A DNA stretch of 37,876 nt from positions 1 through 37,876 of the forward strand of contig JAVVRZ010000008.1 in assembly GCA_036654455.1 (NCBI GenBank), in the 5' to 3' direction. Below the pieces are notes generated by a model. The model saw only the letters and a list, made by a program, of their open reading frames with translations. It was not told the DNA's origin and ran no database searches. The stretch comes from Clostridia bacterium (lineage in GTDB: Bacteria; Bacillota; Clostridia; Christensenellales; CAG-314). Both the position numbers and the translations under genes were made by a program. Position 1 is the stretch's first letter. Every line of letters starts with the position of its first letter. Of the stretch, positions 1 through 9,000 are shown piece after piece.

Positions 1-322
1 TATTTAAATATTACAATTTATAATAATATTTTAGAAAATCTATTGAAAATTAACAAAATAAATGGTATTATATGCGCGCAGAGTCATAATTTATTTAATT
101 AAGTATTATTTGTTCTTTCTACACTTTTTTTTGTAAGTATATTCCAACTAATCTATCAGTTAAGACTTTACAACTTCAATTAAAAAGCTTTAAGCGTTGT
201 TTATAATTGTAATATTTGAACTTTTAAAAGATATTTAATCTATATTTAGGCATAAAAACGCTAAGAAATTTGACTTTTTAGTGTCAAATAACGTTAAGTT
301 TTGCCTAAGTAATGATTTTTTA

Positions 323-350
323 TTGACAAATAGTCAATATGTGCTAAAAT
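323..350 (+). promoter_or_regulatory. Sigma-A type promoter of the nucleoside importer
   Basis: TTGACA (323-328) is followed after 16 bases by TAAAAT (345-350), with a TGC extended -10 motif just before it. Transcription would start near 357, giving a leader of about 125 bases before the lipoprotein ATG. Confidence 0.75.
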
Positions 351-427
351 TAGAATAGATTAATATGCAAATTACTAATCGCCTATTAAGCATATTGTTG
401 TCCTTATACAGAAATAAGTTAAGTTTA

Positions 428-449
428 ATGCAAAAAGTATTTTTTGCAT
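428..449 (+). promoter_or_regulatory. Leader hairpin before the BMP lipoprotein gene
   Basis: ATGCAAAAA (428-436) and TTTTTGCAT (441-449) form a perfect 9-bp inverted repeat around a 4-base loop, 17 bases before the ribosome-binding site. It lacks a downstream T-run of its own, so it is more likely an mRNA-stability or translation element than a terminator. The role is inferred. Confidence 0.4.
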
Positions 450-480
450 CAACATAAAATTTGCTAGGGGAGAAATTAAA

Positions 481-1632
481 ATGAAAAAAAGAATTATTTC
501 AGTTTTATTATGCGTAATTACATTATTCGCATTAGCATTTACAGGTTGTGGAGAAGATAAGCCTAGCGGTGTAACAGGATATGATTATGACGCTATACCG
601 GACACAATTACATCTAATAATGGCTACGAACTAGCTGTTGTAACCGACGTAGGACAATTAAAAGATAAGGGCTTTAACCAAGGCACGTGGGAAGGGTTAA
701 AACGCTATGCAAAAGAAAACAATCTTACTTACAAATACTATCAACCCGCTAACGGCGAAAATGCTACCGACGCAGACCGTGTCGCAGCAATGACTTCGGC
801 TATTAACAATGGCGCAAAAGTTATAGTCACACCCGGGTTTTTACAAAGCAATGCATTATCGCAAGTCGCTCCTGAAAATCCCGACGTTAAATTTGTATTT
901 ATCGACGGTGAAATTAAAGAGTTAAAAGTTAAAAAAGATAACATTGTAGGCGTATCATTTAGCGAAGAAGAATCTGGATATTTTGCAGGTTATGCCGCAG
1001 TTATGGAAGGATTTACAAATCTTGGTTTTGCAGGTGGCGGAAGTGGCACTAACCCCCCTGTTAACCGTTTTGGTTGGGGCTACATACAAGGCGCTAACGC
1101 TGCTGCGATTGAAAAAAATATAAATGTCAATATGAAGTTTAGCTTTAAACACGGACAATCATTCTCGCCTTCAAGCGACCTACAAACAATGGCTAACGGC
1201 TGGTATAATAACGGCACAGAAGTAATATTCTGTTGTGGCGGTTCAATGTTTGATAGTATTAAAGCTGCGGCTTCTTCTAACCGTGATGCCAAAGTTATCG
1301 GCGTTGACGTTGACCAGTCTAACGAGAGCGATAGAGTAATTACTTCGGCGGTAAAAGGTCTTAGAGAGGCTGTTATGCGTACGCTTGCAACAATTTACGC
1401 TAACGAATGGGATACTCTCGGCGGAAAAGATATACTTTTAAGCGCAAGAGAAGATGCGACAGGCCTACTTCCCGGCGAAGGAAATTGGATGCTTAAAAAA
1501 TTCTCATACGCTAAATATCAAGAATTAGTTCAAAAAGTAATATCCGGAGAAATTAAAATCGATAGAATTATGCCTGAGCTAAATCAAGGCGCTTTAAGCC
1601 TTGAAAAAGTAATAGTCGACTACGTTAAGTAA
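481..1632 (+). CDS. BMP-family substrate-binding lipoprotein (nucleoside ABC importer)
   Basis: This 383-residue protein is the extracellular binding component of an ABC importer. It has a lipoprotein signal peptide with lipobox AFTGC (Cys23), so it should be lipid-anchored on the outer face of the membrane. The mature part shows BMP/PnrA/Med features: a strand ending in the TDVGQLKDKGFNQG motif, a central IVGVSFSEEESGYFAGYAA segment, and a VIGVDVDQS strand. Characterised family members bind purine nucleosides; the exact ligand here is not shown by sequence. The start is supported by GGGGAG at 466-471. It is the first gene of an importer followed by ATPase and two permeases, and is separated from them by a terminator, which probably gives more binding protein than transporter. 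Confidence 0.9.
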   Translation: MKKRIISVLLCVITLFALAFTGCGEDKPSGVTGYDYDAIPDTITSNNGYELAVVTDVGQLKDKGFNQGTWEGLKRYAKENNLTYKYYQPANGENATDADRVAAMTSAINNGAKVIVTPGFLQSNALSQVAPENPDVKFVFIDGEIKELKVKKDNIVGVSFSEEESGYFAGYAAVMEGFTNLGFAGGGSGTNPPVNRFGWGYIQGANAAAIEKNINVNMKFSFKHGQSFSPSSDLQTMANGWYNNGTEVIFCCGGSMFDSIKAAASSNRDAKVIGVDVDQSNESDRVITSAVKGLREAVMRTLATIYANEWDTLGGKDILLSAREDATGLLPGEGNWMLKKFSYAKYQELVQKVISGEIKIDRIMPELNQGALSLEKVIVDYVK

Positions 1633-1638
1633 TTAAAG

Positions 1639-1664
1639 GGAGGGACTTCTTTCCCTCCTTTTTT
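1639..1664 (+). terminator. Intrinsic terminator between binding protein and ATPase genes
   Basis: GGAGGGA (1639-1645) and TCCCTCC (1652-1658) form a GC-rich 7-bp stem directly followed by six T (1659-1664). It sits 7 bases after the lipoprotein stop codon. Partial read-through would explain how the downstream importer genes are expressed, since I see no strong promoter between them. Confidence 0.85.
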
Positions 1665-1702
1665 GTATATTTTGATATAAATTGCTAGTTCAAATATTGT
1701 TT

Positions 1703-1742
1703 TAGCCAGTTAAATACTGTCAAACTTGGCTACTACTATCTA
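1703..1742 (+). promoter_or_regulatory. Bulged hairpin upstream of the ATPase gene
   Basis: TAGCCA-GTT (1703-1711) can pair with AAC-TTGGCTA (1733-1742) with one bulged base. It lies about 40 bases before the ATPase start, whose ribosome-binding site is unusually weak (GGTG at 1773-1776 only). A role in translation control is possible but unproven. Confidence 0.3.
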
Positions 1743-1780
1743 AAATCATAATAACAAGTGATAACAAACAATGGTGAAAA

Positions 1781-3355
1781 ATGGAAGAAAACAGTAAAAC
1801 TGAGTTTCTTAACAGCGAATATGCTGTTGAAATGCGTAACATTACTAAACTTTTTCCTGGTATTGTTGCAAATGATAATGTAACCTTACAACTAAAAAAA
1901 GGCGAAATTCACGCTCTTCTTGGTGAAAATGGCGCAGGAAAAAGTACCTTAATGAGCGTCCTTTTTGGGCTATATCAAGCCGAAGAAGGCGAAATATTCG
2001 TTTACGGAAAAAAAGTAGATATTAAAGACCCTAACGACGCAAATGAGTTAGGCATAGGTATGGTACATCAACACTTTAAATTAGTTGATGTTTATTCTGT
2101 GGTTGACAATATTATTCTTGGTTGCGAACCTACAAAATGTGGATTTATTGCAAAAAAGTTAGCAGAACAAAAAATAATAGATTTATGTCAAAAATATAAT
2201 ATGCCACTAAACCCCGATGCGTTAATTGAAAATCTTACCGTTGGACAACAACAAAAAGTTGAAATACTTAAAATGTTGTATCGCAACAACGAAATACTTA
2301 TCTTTGACGAACCCACAGCCGTACTTACTCCGCAAGAAATAGAAGAATTGCTTGGCGCAATGAAAGACTTTGCTAGTCAAGGCAAATCAATTCTTTTTAT
2401 CACCCACAAATTAAATGAAATAATGGCGGTTGCCGATAGATGTACTATTCTTAGAAAGGGTAAATGCGTTGGTACGGTTAATATTAAAGATACCGACAAA
2501 CAACAACTATCCAAATTGATGGTTGGTAGAGATGTCGAGTTTAGCGTACATAAAGAAGAACTTGAAGTCGGCGAGGAAGTTCTAACAGTAAATAATCTTC
2601 AAATTATTAGTCAAAGGACAAAAAAACACGTTATAAATGACGTAAGTTTTGCCGTAGGGAGTCGTGAAATTGTGGCTATTGCAGGTATTGAAGGCAACGG
2701 TCAATCGGAATTAGTCTACGCTATATCCGGAATAACAGGACAAAAAAGCGGTGACATTAAACTTTGCAATGTTGATATTACTCATTCCTCAGTGCGTGTT
2801 CGCAACAACTTAGGTTTGACGCATATACCCGAAGATAGGCACAAATACGGGCTAATTCTTGATTTTTCCCTTGAAGACAATCTAATACTTAAAGATTATT
2901 TTACCAAAGAGTTTTGTAATCGCTTTGGGTTTATGAGAAGGAAGAATATTAGAAAAAGAGCCGAAACATTAATTGCAAAATTCGATATACGTTCCGGGCA
3001 AGGTAGCATTACTCCGGTTAGGAGTATGTCGGGAGGCAATCAACAAAAAGCTATTCTAGCTAGGGAAATATCCTTACAGCCCAAACTTCTTGTAGCCGTT
3101 CAACCTACTAGGGGGCTTGACGTTGGTTCAATCGAATTTATTCACAGTCAAATAGTCAAAGCTCGCAAACAAGGTTGCGCAGTTTTGCTTGTTAGTTACG
3201 AGTTAGACGAAGTTATGAACCTTGCAGATAGAATATTAGTAATTTACGAAGGTGAAATTGTTGCCGAACTTAATCCTAAGACTACAAGCGTTCAAGAAAT
3301 AGGGTTATATATGTCGGGTAGCAAGAAGAATATAAAGGAGGCAATAAATGAATAA
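1781..3355 (+). CDS. Nucleoside ABC importer, fused double ATP-binding protein
   Basis: This 524-residue protein has two ABC ATPase domains in one chain, as in simple-sugar and BMP-type nucleoside importers. The first domain has Walker A GENGAGKST (residues 48-56), signature LTVGQQQK (about 152) and Walker B ILIFDEPT (about 178). The second has a degenerate Walker A, GIEGNGQSE (about 302), a good signature SGGNQQK (about 417) and a Walker B ending in VQPTRGLDVG. Degeneracy of the second site is normal for this subfamily. It energises uptake at the cytoplasmic face with the two permeases downstream. Its stop overlaps the next start by 8 bases. The start at 1781 has a poor ribosome-binding site; no better in-frame start is seen. 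Confidence 0.93.
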   Translation: MEENSKTEFLNSEYAVEMRNITKLFPGIVANDNVTLQLKKGEIHALLGENGAGKSTLMSVLFGLYQAEEGEIFVYGKKVDIKDPNDANELGIGMVHQHFKLVDVYSVVDNIILGCEPTKCGFIAKKLAEQKIIDLCQKYNMPLNPDALIENLTVGQQQKVEILKMLYRNNEILIFDEPTAVLTPQEIEELLGAMKDFASQGKSILFITHKLNEIMAVADRCTILRKGKCVGTVNIKDTDKQQLSKLMVGRDVEFSVHKEELEVGEEVLTVNNLQIISQRTKKHVINDVSFAVGSREIVAIAGIEGNGQSELVYAISGITGQKSGDIKLCNVDITHSSVRVRNNLGLTHIPEDRHKYGLILDFSLEDNLILKDYFTKEFCNRFGFMRRKNIRKRAETLIAKFDIRSGQGSITPVRSMSGGNQQKAILAREISLQPKLLVAVQPTRGLDVGSIEFIHSQIVKARKQGCAVLLVSYELDEVMNLADRILVIYEGEIVAELNPKTTSVQEIGLYMSGSKKNIKEAINE

Positions 3356-4940
3356 ATTTAAGTTGTTTTTTGTCTCGATAGGTAATTGGTTTAAGAAAGT
3401 CTTTACAATTATTGGTAATTGGTTTAAGAAAGTCTTTACAATAATTGGTAGTTGGTTTAAGAAAGTTTTTACGCTGGTAGGTAATTGGTTTAAGAAAGTT
3501 TTTACGCCGGTAGGTAATTGGTTTAAGAAAGTTTTTACACCGGTAGGTAGTTGGTTTAAGAAAGTTTTTACACCGGTAGGTAGTTGGATTAAAAAACTAT
3601 TTATAATAAATGGTAATAAAACAAAATTTGGAAAGTTGTTAACATCTTCTTCTTCAAAATCGCTGTACGCTTCGTTAATATGTATTTTATCGGGGATACT
3701 AATTGGTTTTTTACTGTTATTGATAACTTCACTTGCTAGTCCAAACATTTCTCTTGGTAACGCTTTTGACGGATTTAGAGTAATTATTGGAAGTATTTTT
3801 TATAAAAAAACCGTCGACGGCGTATTAATCTTTGGAATTAATGCTAATTCGATTGGCGATATGATATTTAGGGCTACTCCCGTGCTTATGACGGGTTTGT
3901 CGGTTGCTTTTGCCTTTAAGTCCGGTTTATTTAACATTGGCGCATCGGGGCAATATTTAATGGGTACTGCGGCATCGCTATATATCGCATTATCTATTCC
4001 ACAAACTGTTCCGGTATGGTTGATATGGATTTTTGCCTTCTTTGGGGCTATTATTGCCGGTATGTTATGGGGGGCTATACCCGGTTTATTTAAGACGTTA
4101 TTTAACACAAACGAAGTAATAACCTGCATAATGACTAACTGGATAGCCGCTAACCTAGTAACTATGCTTTTTGATGGTAGCGCTTTAAGAAACATAACCG
4201 AAGCCGGTAAGTCCGGCTATATTAAGCCTACTAGCGCAAACGGAGTATTCAACCCCAGTTTTGGCATAAGGGGGCTGTTTGAAGGTTCGTATGCCGATGG
4301 CGGTATAGTCATAGCTATATTTATAGCTATCCTTATCTATTTTATAATAAATAAATCAAAATTTGGTTACGAATTGCGCGCGACAGGACTCAATAGACGA
4401 GCTACTAAATATGCCGGTATGCGTGAAAAACGCAACATTATATTTTCTATGGCAATAGCCGGCGGTCTTGCTGCGGCAGGCGCTGCCTTATACTGGCTAA
4501 ATGGCAGAACAGAATTTGCTTGGAATACTTCAACTTCGCTTCCTATCGAAGGTTTTAATGGTATTCCCGTTGCTTTACTGGCAAGCAGTAATCCTATTGG
4601 CATTATATTTGCTTCGTTATTTATGGCGTTTTTAAATATCGGTGGCGTTAAGTTATCTGTCGCTACGGCGTTTAACGAACATATAGCGGGTATTATAGTT
4701 GCCATAATAGTATATTTTAGCGGATTTAGTAAATTCTTTGTTGATTTATTTAACTCTAACAAAAAAGTAAAACATAAGTTAAATTTAACTGCAATCGCTG
4801 ACGGTCAAACCGCAACGCTTTCGCAAAATATTGAAAGTCAAGATGTTGAAAGTCAAAATATTGAAAGTCAAGATGTTGAAGTTAAAATAATAAATGAAGA
4901 AATTCCAAATGAAAATACTAAGGAGGAAGCAGATAAATGA
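3348..4940 (+). CDS. ABC importer permease 1 with N-terminal 11-residue repeats
   Basis: The core (about residues 105-475) is a BPD_transp_2-type permease of nucleoside/sugar importers: many hydrophobic segments, a FNIGASGQYLMGT motif, and a cytoplasmic coupling region around GYELRATGLNRRATKYAGM. The start is supported by AAGGAGG at 3335-3341. Unusually, residues 12-88 are seven near-identical copies of an 11-residue unit (consensus G-N/S-W-F-K-K-V-F-T-x-V/I) rich in aromatic residues and lysine, giving roughly +14 charge. The C-terminus (about 493-510) also carries a two-copy 10-residue acidic/polar repeat. Neither tail is a standard part of this family. At 530 residues the protein is far longer than the usual 340-370. 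The gene overlaps the next by ATGA, so the two permeases are translationally coupled and probably form a heterodimer. Confidence 0.9.
   Translation: MNKFKLFFVSIGNWFKKVFTIIGNWFKKVFTIIGSWFKKVFTLVGNWFKKVFTPVGNWFKKVFTPVGSWFKKVFTPVGSWIKKLFIINGNKTKFGKLLTSSSSKSLYASLICILSGILIGFLLLLITSLASPNISLGNAFDGFRVIIGSIFYKKTVDGVLIFGINANSIGDMIFRATPVLMTGLSVAFAFKSGLFNIGASGQYLMGTAASLYIALSIPQTVPVWLIWIFAFFGAIIAGMLWGAIPGLFKTLFNTNEVITCIMTNWIAANLVTMLFDGSALRNITEAGKSGYIKPTSANGVFNPSFGIRGLFEGSYADGGIVIAIFIAILIYFIINKSKFGYELRATGLNRRATKYAGMREKRNIIFSMAIAGGLAAAGAALYWLNGRTEFAWNTSTSLPIEGFNGIPVALLASSNPIGIIFASLFMAFLNIGGVKLSVATAFNEHIAGIIVAIIVYFSGFSKFFVDLFNSNKKVKHKLNLTAIADGQTATLSQNIESQDVESQNIESQDVEVKIINEEIPNENTKEEADK
3381..3611 (+). repeat. 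Seven-copy 33-bp coding tandem repeat
   Basis: Units begin at 3381, 3414, 3447, 3480, 3513, 3546 and 3579, each exactly 33 bp, so the reading frame is kept. Units differ at only a few positions (for example GGTAAT versus GGTAGT, and ACAATTATT versus ACACCGGTA). The last copy is the most diverged. The high DNA identity suggests recent expansion, and copy number may vary between strains. Confidence 0.95.
4824..4880 (+). repeat. Two-copy 30-bp coding tandem repeat near the permease 1 C-terminus
   Basis: Two near-perfect 30-bp units start at 4824 and 4854 and encode Q-N-I-E-S-Q-D-V-E-S twice. The segment lies after the last membrane helix, so it would be a soluble, acidic tail. Confidence 0.85.
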
Positions 4941-5920
4941 CATTTTTAATTCAACAAACGCTTATTTATAGTATTCCTCTATTGATTGTCGCCTTAGCGG
5001 GGGTTTTTGCCGAAAGAAGCGGTATAATTAACATCGCCCTTGACGGTATGATGATAATAGGAGCTTTTATTGGCTCGCTTACGACTTATTTATTTGTTAC
5101 CGCTAACGCTTTAATGGGGGCTAAACAATTAATATTTATTATAGCTATGCTCTGTTCGGCTTTTGCGGGAGCGTTATTTTCCCTACTACTTTCTTTTTCA
5201 AGTATTAAGATGAAAGCCGACCAAACAATAGGCGGTACTGCGATTAACTTGCTTGCGCCTCCCCTTGTTTTATTCTTTATAGCTATGTTCTTTCATCAAA
5301 GTGTTTTGAACATACCAAAGGGCGCATCGGGGTTGTTTATTTTATTTAGTCCTGAAAGTTTGGGTGTTATTGGCAATGCGTTCTTTGACAAAGTATATAT
5401 TTCTACTTATATTGTAATTGCGTTATTTGTGTTGTTGTCAATTTTATTATACAAGACAAAATTTGGTTTACGAATGAGGGCTTGTGGCGAACACCCCCAA
5501 GCAGCCGATTCGCTAGGCGTAAACGTATATAAGATGAGGTATGCCGGCGTTACTATTTCTGGGGCGTTAGCTGGGCTAGGCGGTTTTATCTATGTAGTTA
5601 CTACGGCTGATGGTTCGGTAACAGGTAGCGTACAAGGTTTTGGTTTTTTAGCCTTAGCCATTATGATATTTGGCAACTGGAAACCCGGCGGAATTGCGCT
5701 TGGAGCTTTACTTTTCGGCGTACTTAAATGTATATCCGCTTCTTACGATACGTTAGATATATTTAATAACGGCGTTTATATATTTAGAGAACTAGGAATT
5801 AGTCCTTATATCTATAATATGATTCCATACATTACCACCCTTCTTGTGCTAGCTTTAACTTCAAAGCGGTCAAGAGCGCCTAAGGCGGAGGGCGTACCAT
5901 ATAATAAGGGAATGAGATAA
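4937..5920 (+). CDS. ABC importer permease 2 (nucleoside-type)
   Basis: This 327-residue integral membrane protein is the second permease of the importer. It has the usual family length, about eight to ten hydrophobic segments, an early GIINIALDGMMIIGAF motif, and the cytoplasmic coupling segment FGLRMRACGEHPQAADSLGV that contacts the ATPase. These are typical of permeases paired with BMP-family binding proteins. The start has AGGAGG at 4921-4926 and overlaps the previous stop as ATGA. No terminator follows, so transcription may continue into the PHP-domain gene. Confidence 0.93.
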   Translation: MTFLIQQTLIYSIPLLIVALAGVFAERSGIINIALDGMMIIGAFIGSLTTYLFVTANALMGAKQLIFIIAMLCSAFAGALFSLLLSFSSIKMKADQTIGGTAINLLAPPLVLFFIAMFFHQSVLNIPKGASGLFILFSPESLGVIGNAFFDKVYISTYIVIALFVLLSILLYKTKFGLRMRACGEHPQAADSLGVNVYKMRYAGVTISGALAGLGGFIYVVTTADGSVTGSVQGFGFLALAIMIFGNWKPGGIALGALLFGVLKCISASYDTLDIFNNGVYIFRELGISPYIYNMIPYITTLLVLALTSKRSRAPKAEGVPYNKGMR

Positions 5921-6033
5921 TTAAATCAGCAATTAGAAGTTATAAGATAATTTAATTAGTAATTAAAATTAATAAGATAATTAAATTAATTATTTAAAGC
6001 AATTAAATAAGAAATTATAAAAATTAAAAAATA
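5914..6033 (+). repeat. Degenerate 30-bp AT-rich tandem repeat
   Basis: (G/A)AGATAATTTAATT-like units start at 5914, 5944 and 5974 with a 30-base period, and a decayed fourth unit may run to 6033. The first unit includes the last codons and stop of permease 2. The block fills the gap before the PHP-domain gene. I see no clear promoter in it. Confidence 0.6.
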
Positions 6034-6067
6034 TACACTAGAATATGGTTATAGTAGGAGGTACACA

Positions 6068-9000
6068 GTGACAAAATTTGTTAAACTTTATAGCAAACGT
6101 TTATTATCAATGCTTATTGTCCTCATTTTACTACTGGGGATTGGGTTCTCGCAAGGTCTTATTTTTGCCTTTCCGGAAGACGAAGTATTTGAAATATATG
6201 TATTTGGCAATAAGAGCAAGGGCGATTACCCCGCCCCGTTTGTAGCGACTAGCGGTATCCTTAAAGAAAAAGGCACGCTTACTCTATCAAGTAATCCAAA
6301 GATTATTACTTGTAACGCTGACGGGTACCCTTCGGGTAACGGGTTTGACGACGGCGAACTAGCTTGGTTAATGGCTATTTCAACAGAGGGTTATGCAAAT
6401 ATTACAATTAAAGAATGTAATATGCGCTCATCTAGCGGAGCGCCTAGGGATTTTAAGGTTTTTGCCTCACTTGACGGCAAGGTTTGGGAAGACATTGCTC
6501 AATGTAAGAAATTACCCGATGGCGAAATGATAAAAGTTCTTAGCGATGTTAAGTTACCATCAACATACGACAACCAAAAGACGGTATATCTTAAATGGGC
6601 TATGTCAAGCGCAGTAAGCGCAGGCAACAGTTCAATTTCAACAACAGGCACTAATAGATTTGGCGCTACTGTTATTACTGCAATCGAATATAGACCGGAA
6701 GGTATGCCTCGCAAGGTCGTAAGCGACATTAAGAGCGGAGAAGTTCCAAAGGGCAAAGTCGTAACTCTTTCTTGCGAAAAAGGCTCTATTATTAAATATT
6801 CGGTAAATGGCGGAGTAGAGAATGTTACCACAACAGATAGCGTTGAAGTTGCGATAGATACATTTATTGGCGAAAAGAAGGAATGCGTAATAACGGCTAA
6901 GTCTTTCAACAATATTATGGAAAGCTATGTTGCAACATTTACATATACGCAGGCAGAGCTATATATAAATTCTAGCGTGCCAACAGGAAGAATGATTACG
7001 CCTACTAGGGCGATATCTTTTGTTGCAACTTATGCCGAAGCCACAGTTCAATATCAAATAACCTACCGATATGGCAAGGACGATGCAACAACAGAAGGCT
7101 GGGCAAATTACACTAAACCATTACTTTTTGCTGATAAAGCAAGTTTCCCAATATTGATTGCTACAAAAGCTGACGCAGCTGGTGGCTATTTAGCAAGTCC
7201 TACCATTCTTTTCTTATATCATTACAGCGACAACCTTGAAGTGTTTAACTTATATTATGGTCAATTACACTCTCATACTGGCGATAGCGACGGAACAGGC
7301 ACAGTTTCGGGCGCTTACGACTATGCGGACAATATCGCTGACGTCGACTTCCTCGCCGTTACCGACCACTCAAACTATTTTGACACTAAAAATGATTCCA
7401 AAGAAGTAAATACAACTGCGGATAAGTGGGTAAAAGGGTTGCAAGCGGCAAAAGACGCAACCGACGAAGAATTTGTAGGCTTGTATGGCTATGAAATGAC
7501 TTGGAGTGGCGGGCCGGGTCACATGAATACTTATAATTGCAACGGTTTTGTAAGTAGAAATAGTAGCATATATAACAATAAAACAAATGACATAGGGCTA
7601 CAAGAGTATTACAAGCTTCTTACCACAGAGGCTATGAGAGGTAGCGTTTCGGCGTTTAACCACCCCGGCAAAACATTTGGTACTTTCTCAGACTACGCTT
7701 ACTATAATCCTCTATACGACGAAATGATTACTATGATTGAAGTAGGCAATGGCGAAGGCGAAGTCGGCAGTGGTATGTATTTCCGTAGTTACGAGGAATA
7801 TTGGAAAGCGCTTGATAAAGGTTGGCACGTAGCTCCCACTAATAACGGCGACAACCATCAAGGCAAATGGGGCAACTCAAACACTGCACGTACGGTTATA
7901 CTATCGACAGAATTAACTGCCGAAGGGTTGTATAAGGCTCTACGCAATATGAGAGTTTACTCAACTGAGGAAGCGGACTTACAAATAGATTATAGACTTA
8001 ACGGTAACGCTATGGGCAGTATATTGTACGAGAGCGATATTGTTGACGATATTAATATAACTGCAAAAATAGTCAATCCAAGCGGAACAAATATCAAAAG
8101 AGTTAGTGTTATCGTAAACGGCGGTAAAGAAATCGGCGTAGTAGATGATATCGGCAAGAGTAGCTATGACTATACATTAAATTGTAAGGCAGGCGAATAT
8201 ACTTATTTCTACTTAAAGGTTGAGTTAGAAAATGACCATTTAGCCGTTACTGCTCCTGTTTGGGTAGGCGAAGTTGAAAAAATCGGTATTTCTAGCTTTG
8301 AATCGGATACATTTATGCCAGTTAAAGGCGAAGAAATGAATCTTTCCGTTACCATCTTTAATAATGAAACCGAAAACTTAATTATTGACTCTGTGGAATT
8401 TAGGAAAGGGGATTATCCTATTGGTATACTTGGAGAATCGATTGTACCTCAGGGAAAATTAATGACATTTTCAATAGGATATGCGCCTACTTTCGCCGGC
8501 GAAACAAAATTTGAAGTGCATATTACCGGTCACATCGGTACAAATGTAAGAAAATATTTCACTTCTTTTAAAACTACCGTTCGAGACGGCGCTACGCTAA
8601 AAACAATAGGAATTGACGCAGCTCACCAAAACGACTACGTAGCCGGTAATTACAAGAATAGCATTACCAACTTTGCCGAAATGGCGGGGACAAATGGCGC
8701 TAGGGTTGTTATGCTAAGACAAATAACTGCGCAAACGCTTGCTAACGTTGACGCATTGATACTAACGCCTCCTTCAAGGAGAGAGTCAAAAATCGACCTT
8801 GACGGCAATCCAACAAAATTGCAGTCTTATCTGCCCGAAGAACTTACGGCGATTAAAGATTGGTTAGTTAAAGACAAGGTTATTATTATTTGCGGATTAG
8901 CCGATTACAGCGATAAAAAAATAACCCAAGGTATGGACACTACACCGTATCACGCCGCATATCAAATGAACTTAGTTTTAGATATTATTGGCGCAAACAC

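Larger units (their letters stand above)
1..480. other. AT-rich non-coding region upstream of the BMP lipoprotein gene
   Basis: I see no convincing coding region here. An imperfect inverted repeat spans 246-308: TTAGGCA (246-252) pairs with TGCCTAA (302-308), and ATTTGAC (268-274) pairs with GTCAAAT (283-289). It could be the terminator of a gene left of the window or a folded RNA. The rest of the useful content is the promoter at 323-350 and a small hairpin at 428-449, listed separately. I looked for a purine riboswitch in the leader and did not find its conserved core. Confidence 0.6.

Noticed and set aside
351..480. Possible purine riboswitch in the leader of the nucleoside importer
   Set aside because: The context fits, but the conserved three-way junction core and loop motifs are not present.
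3305..3748. Minus-strand ORF with repeats opposite permease 1
   Set aside because: It is the mirror of the 33-bp tandem repeat; a frame open in one repeat stays open in all. The plus-strand permease is clearly the real gene.
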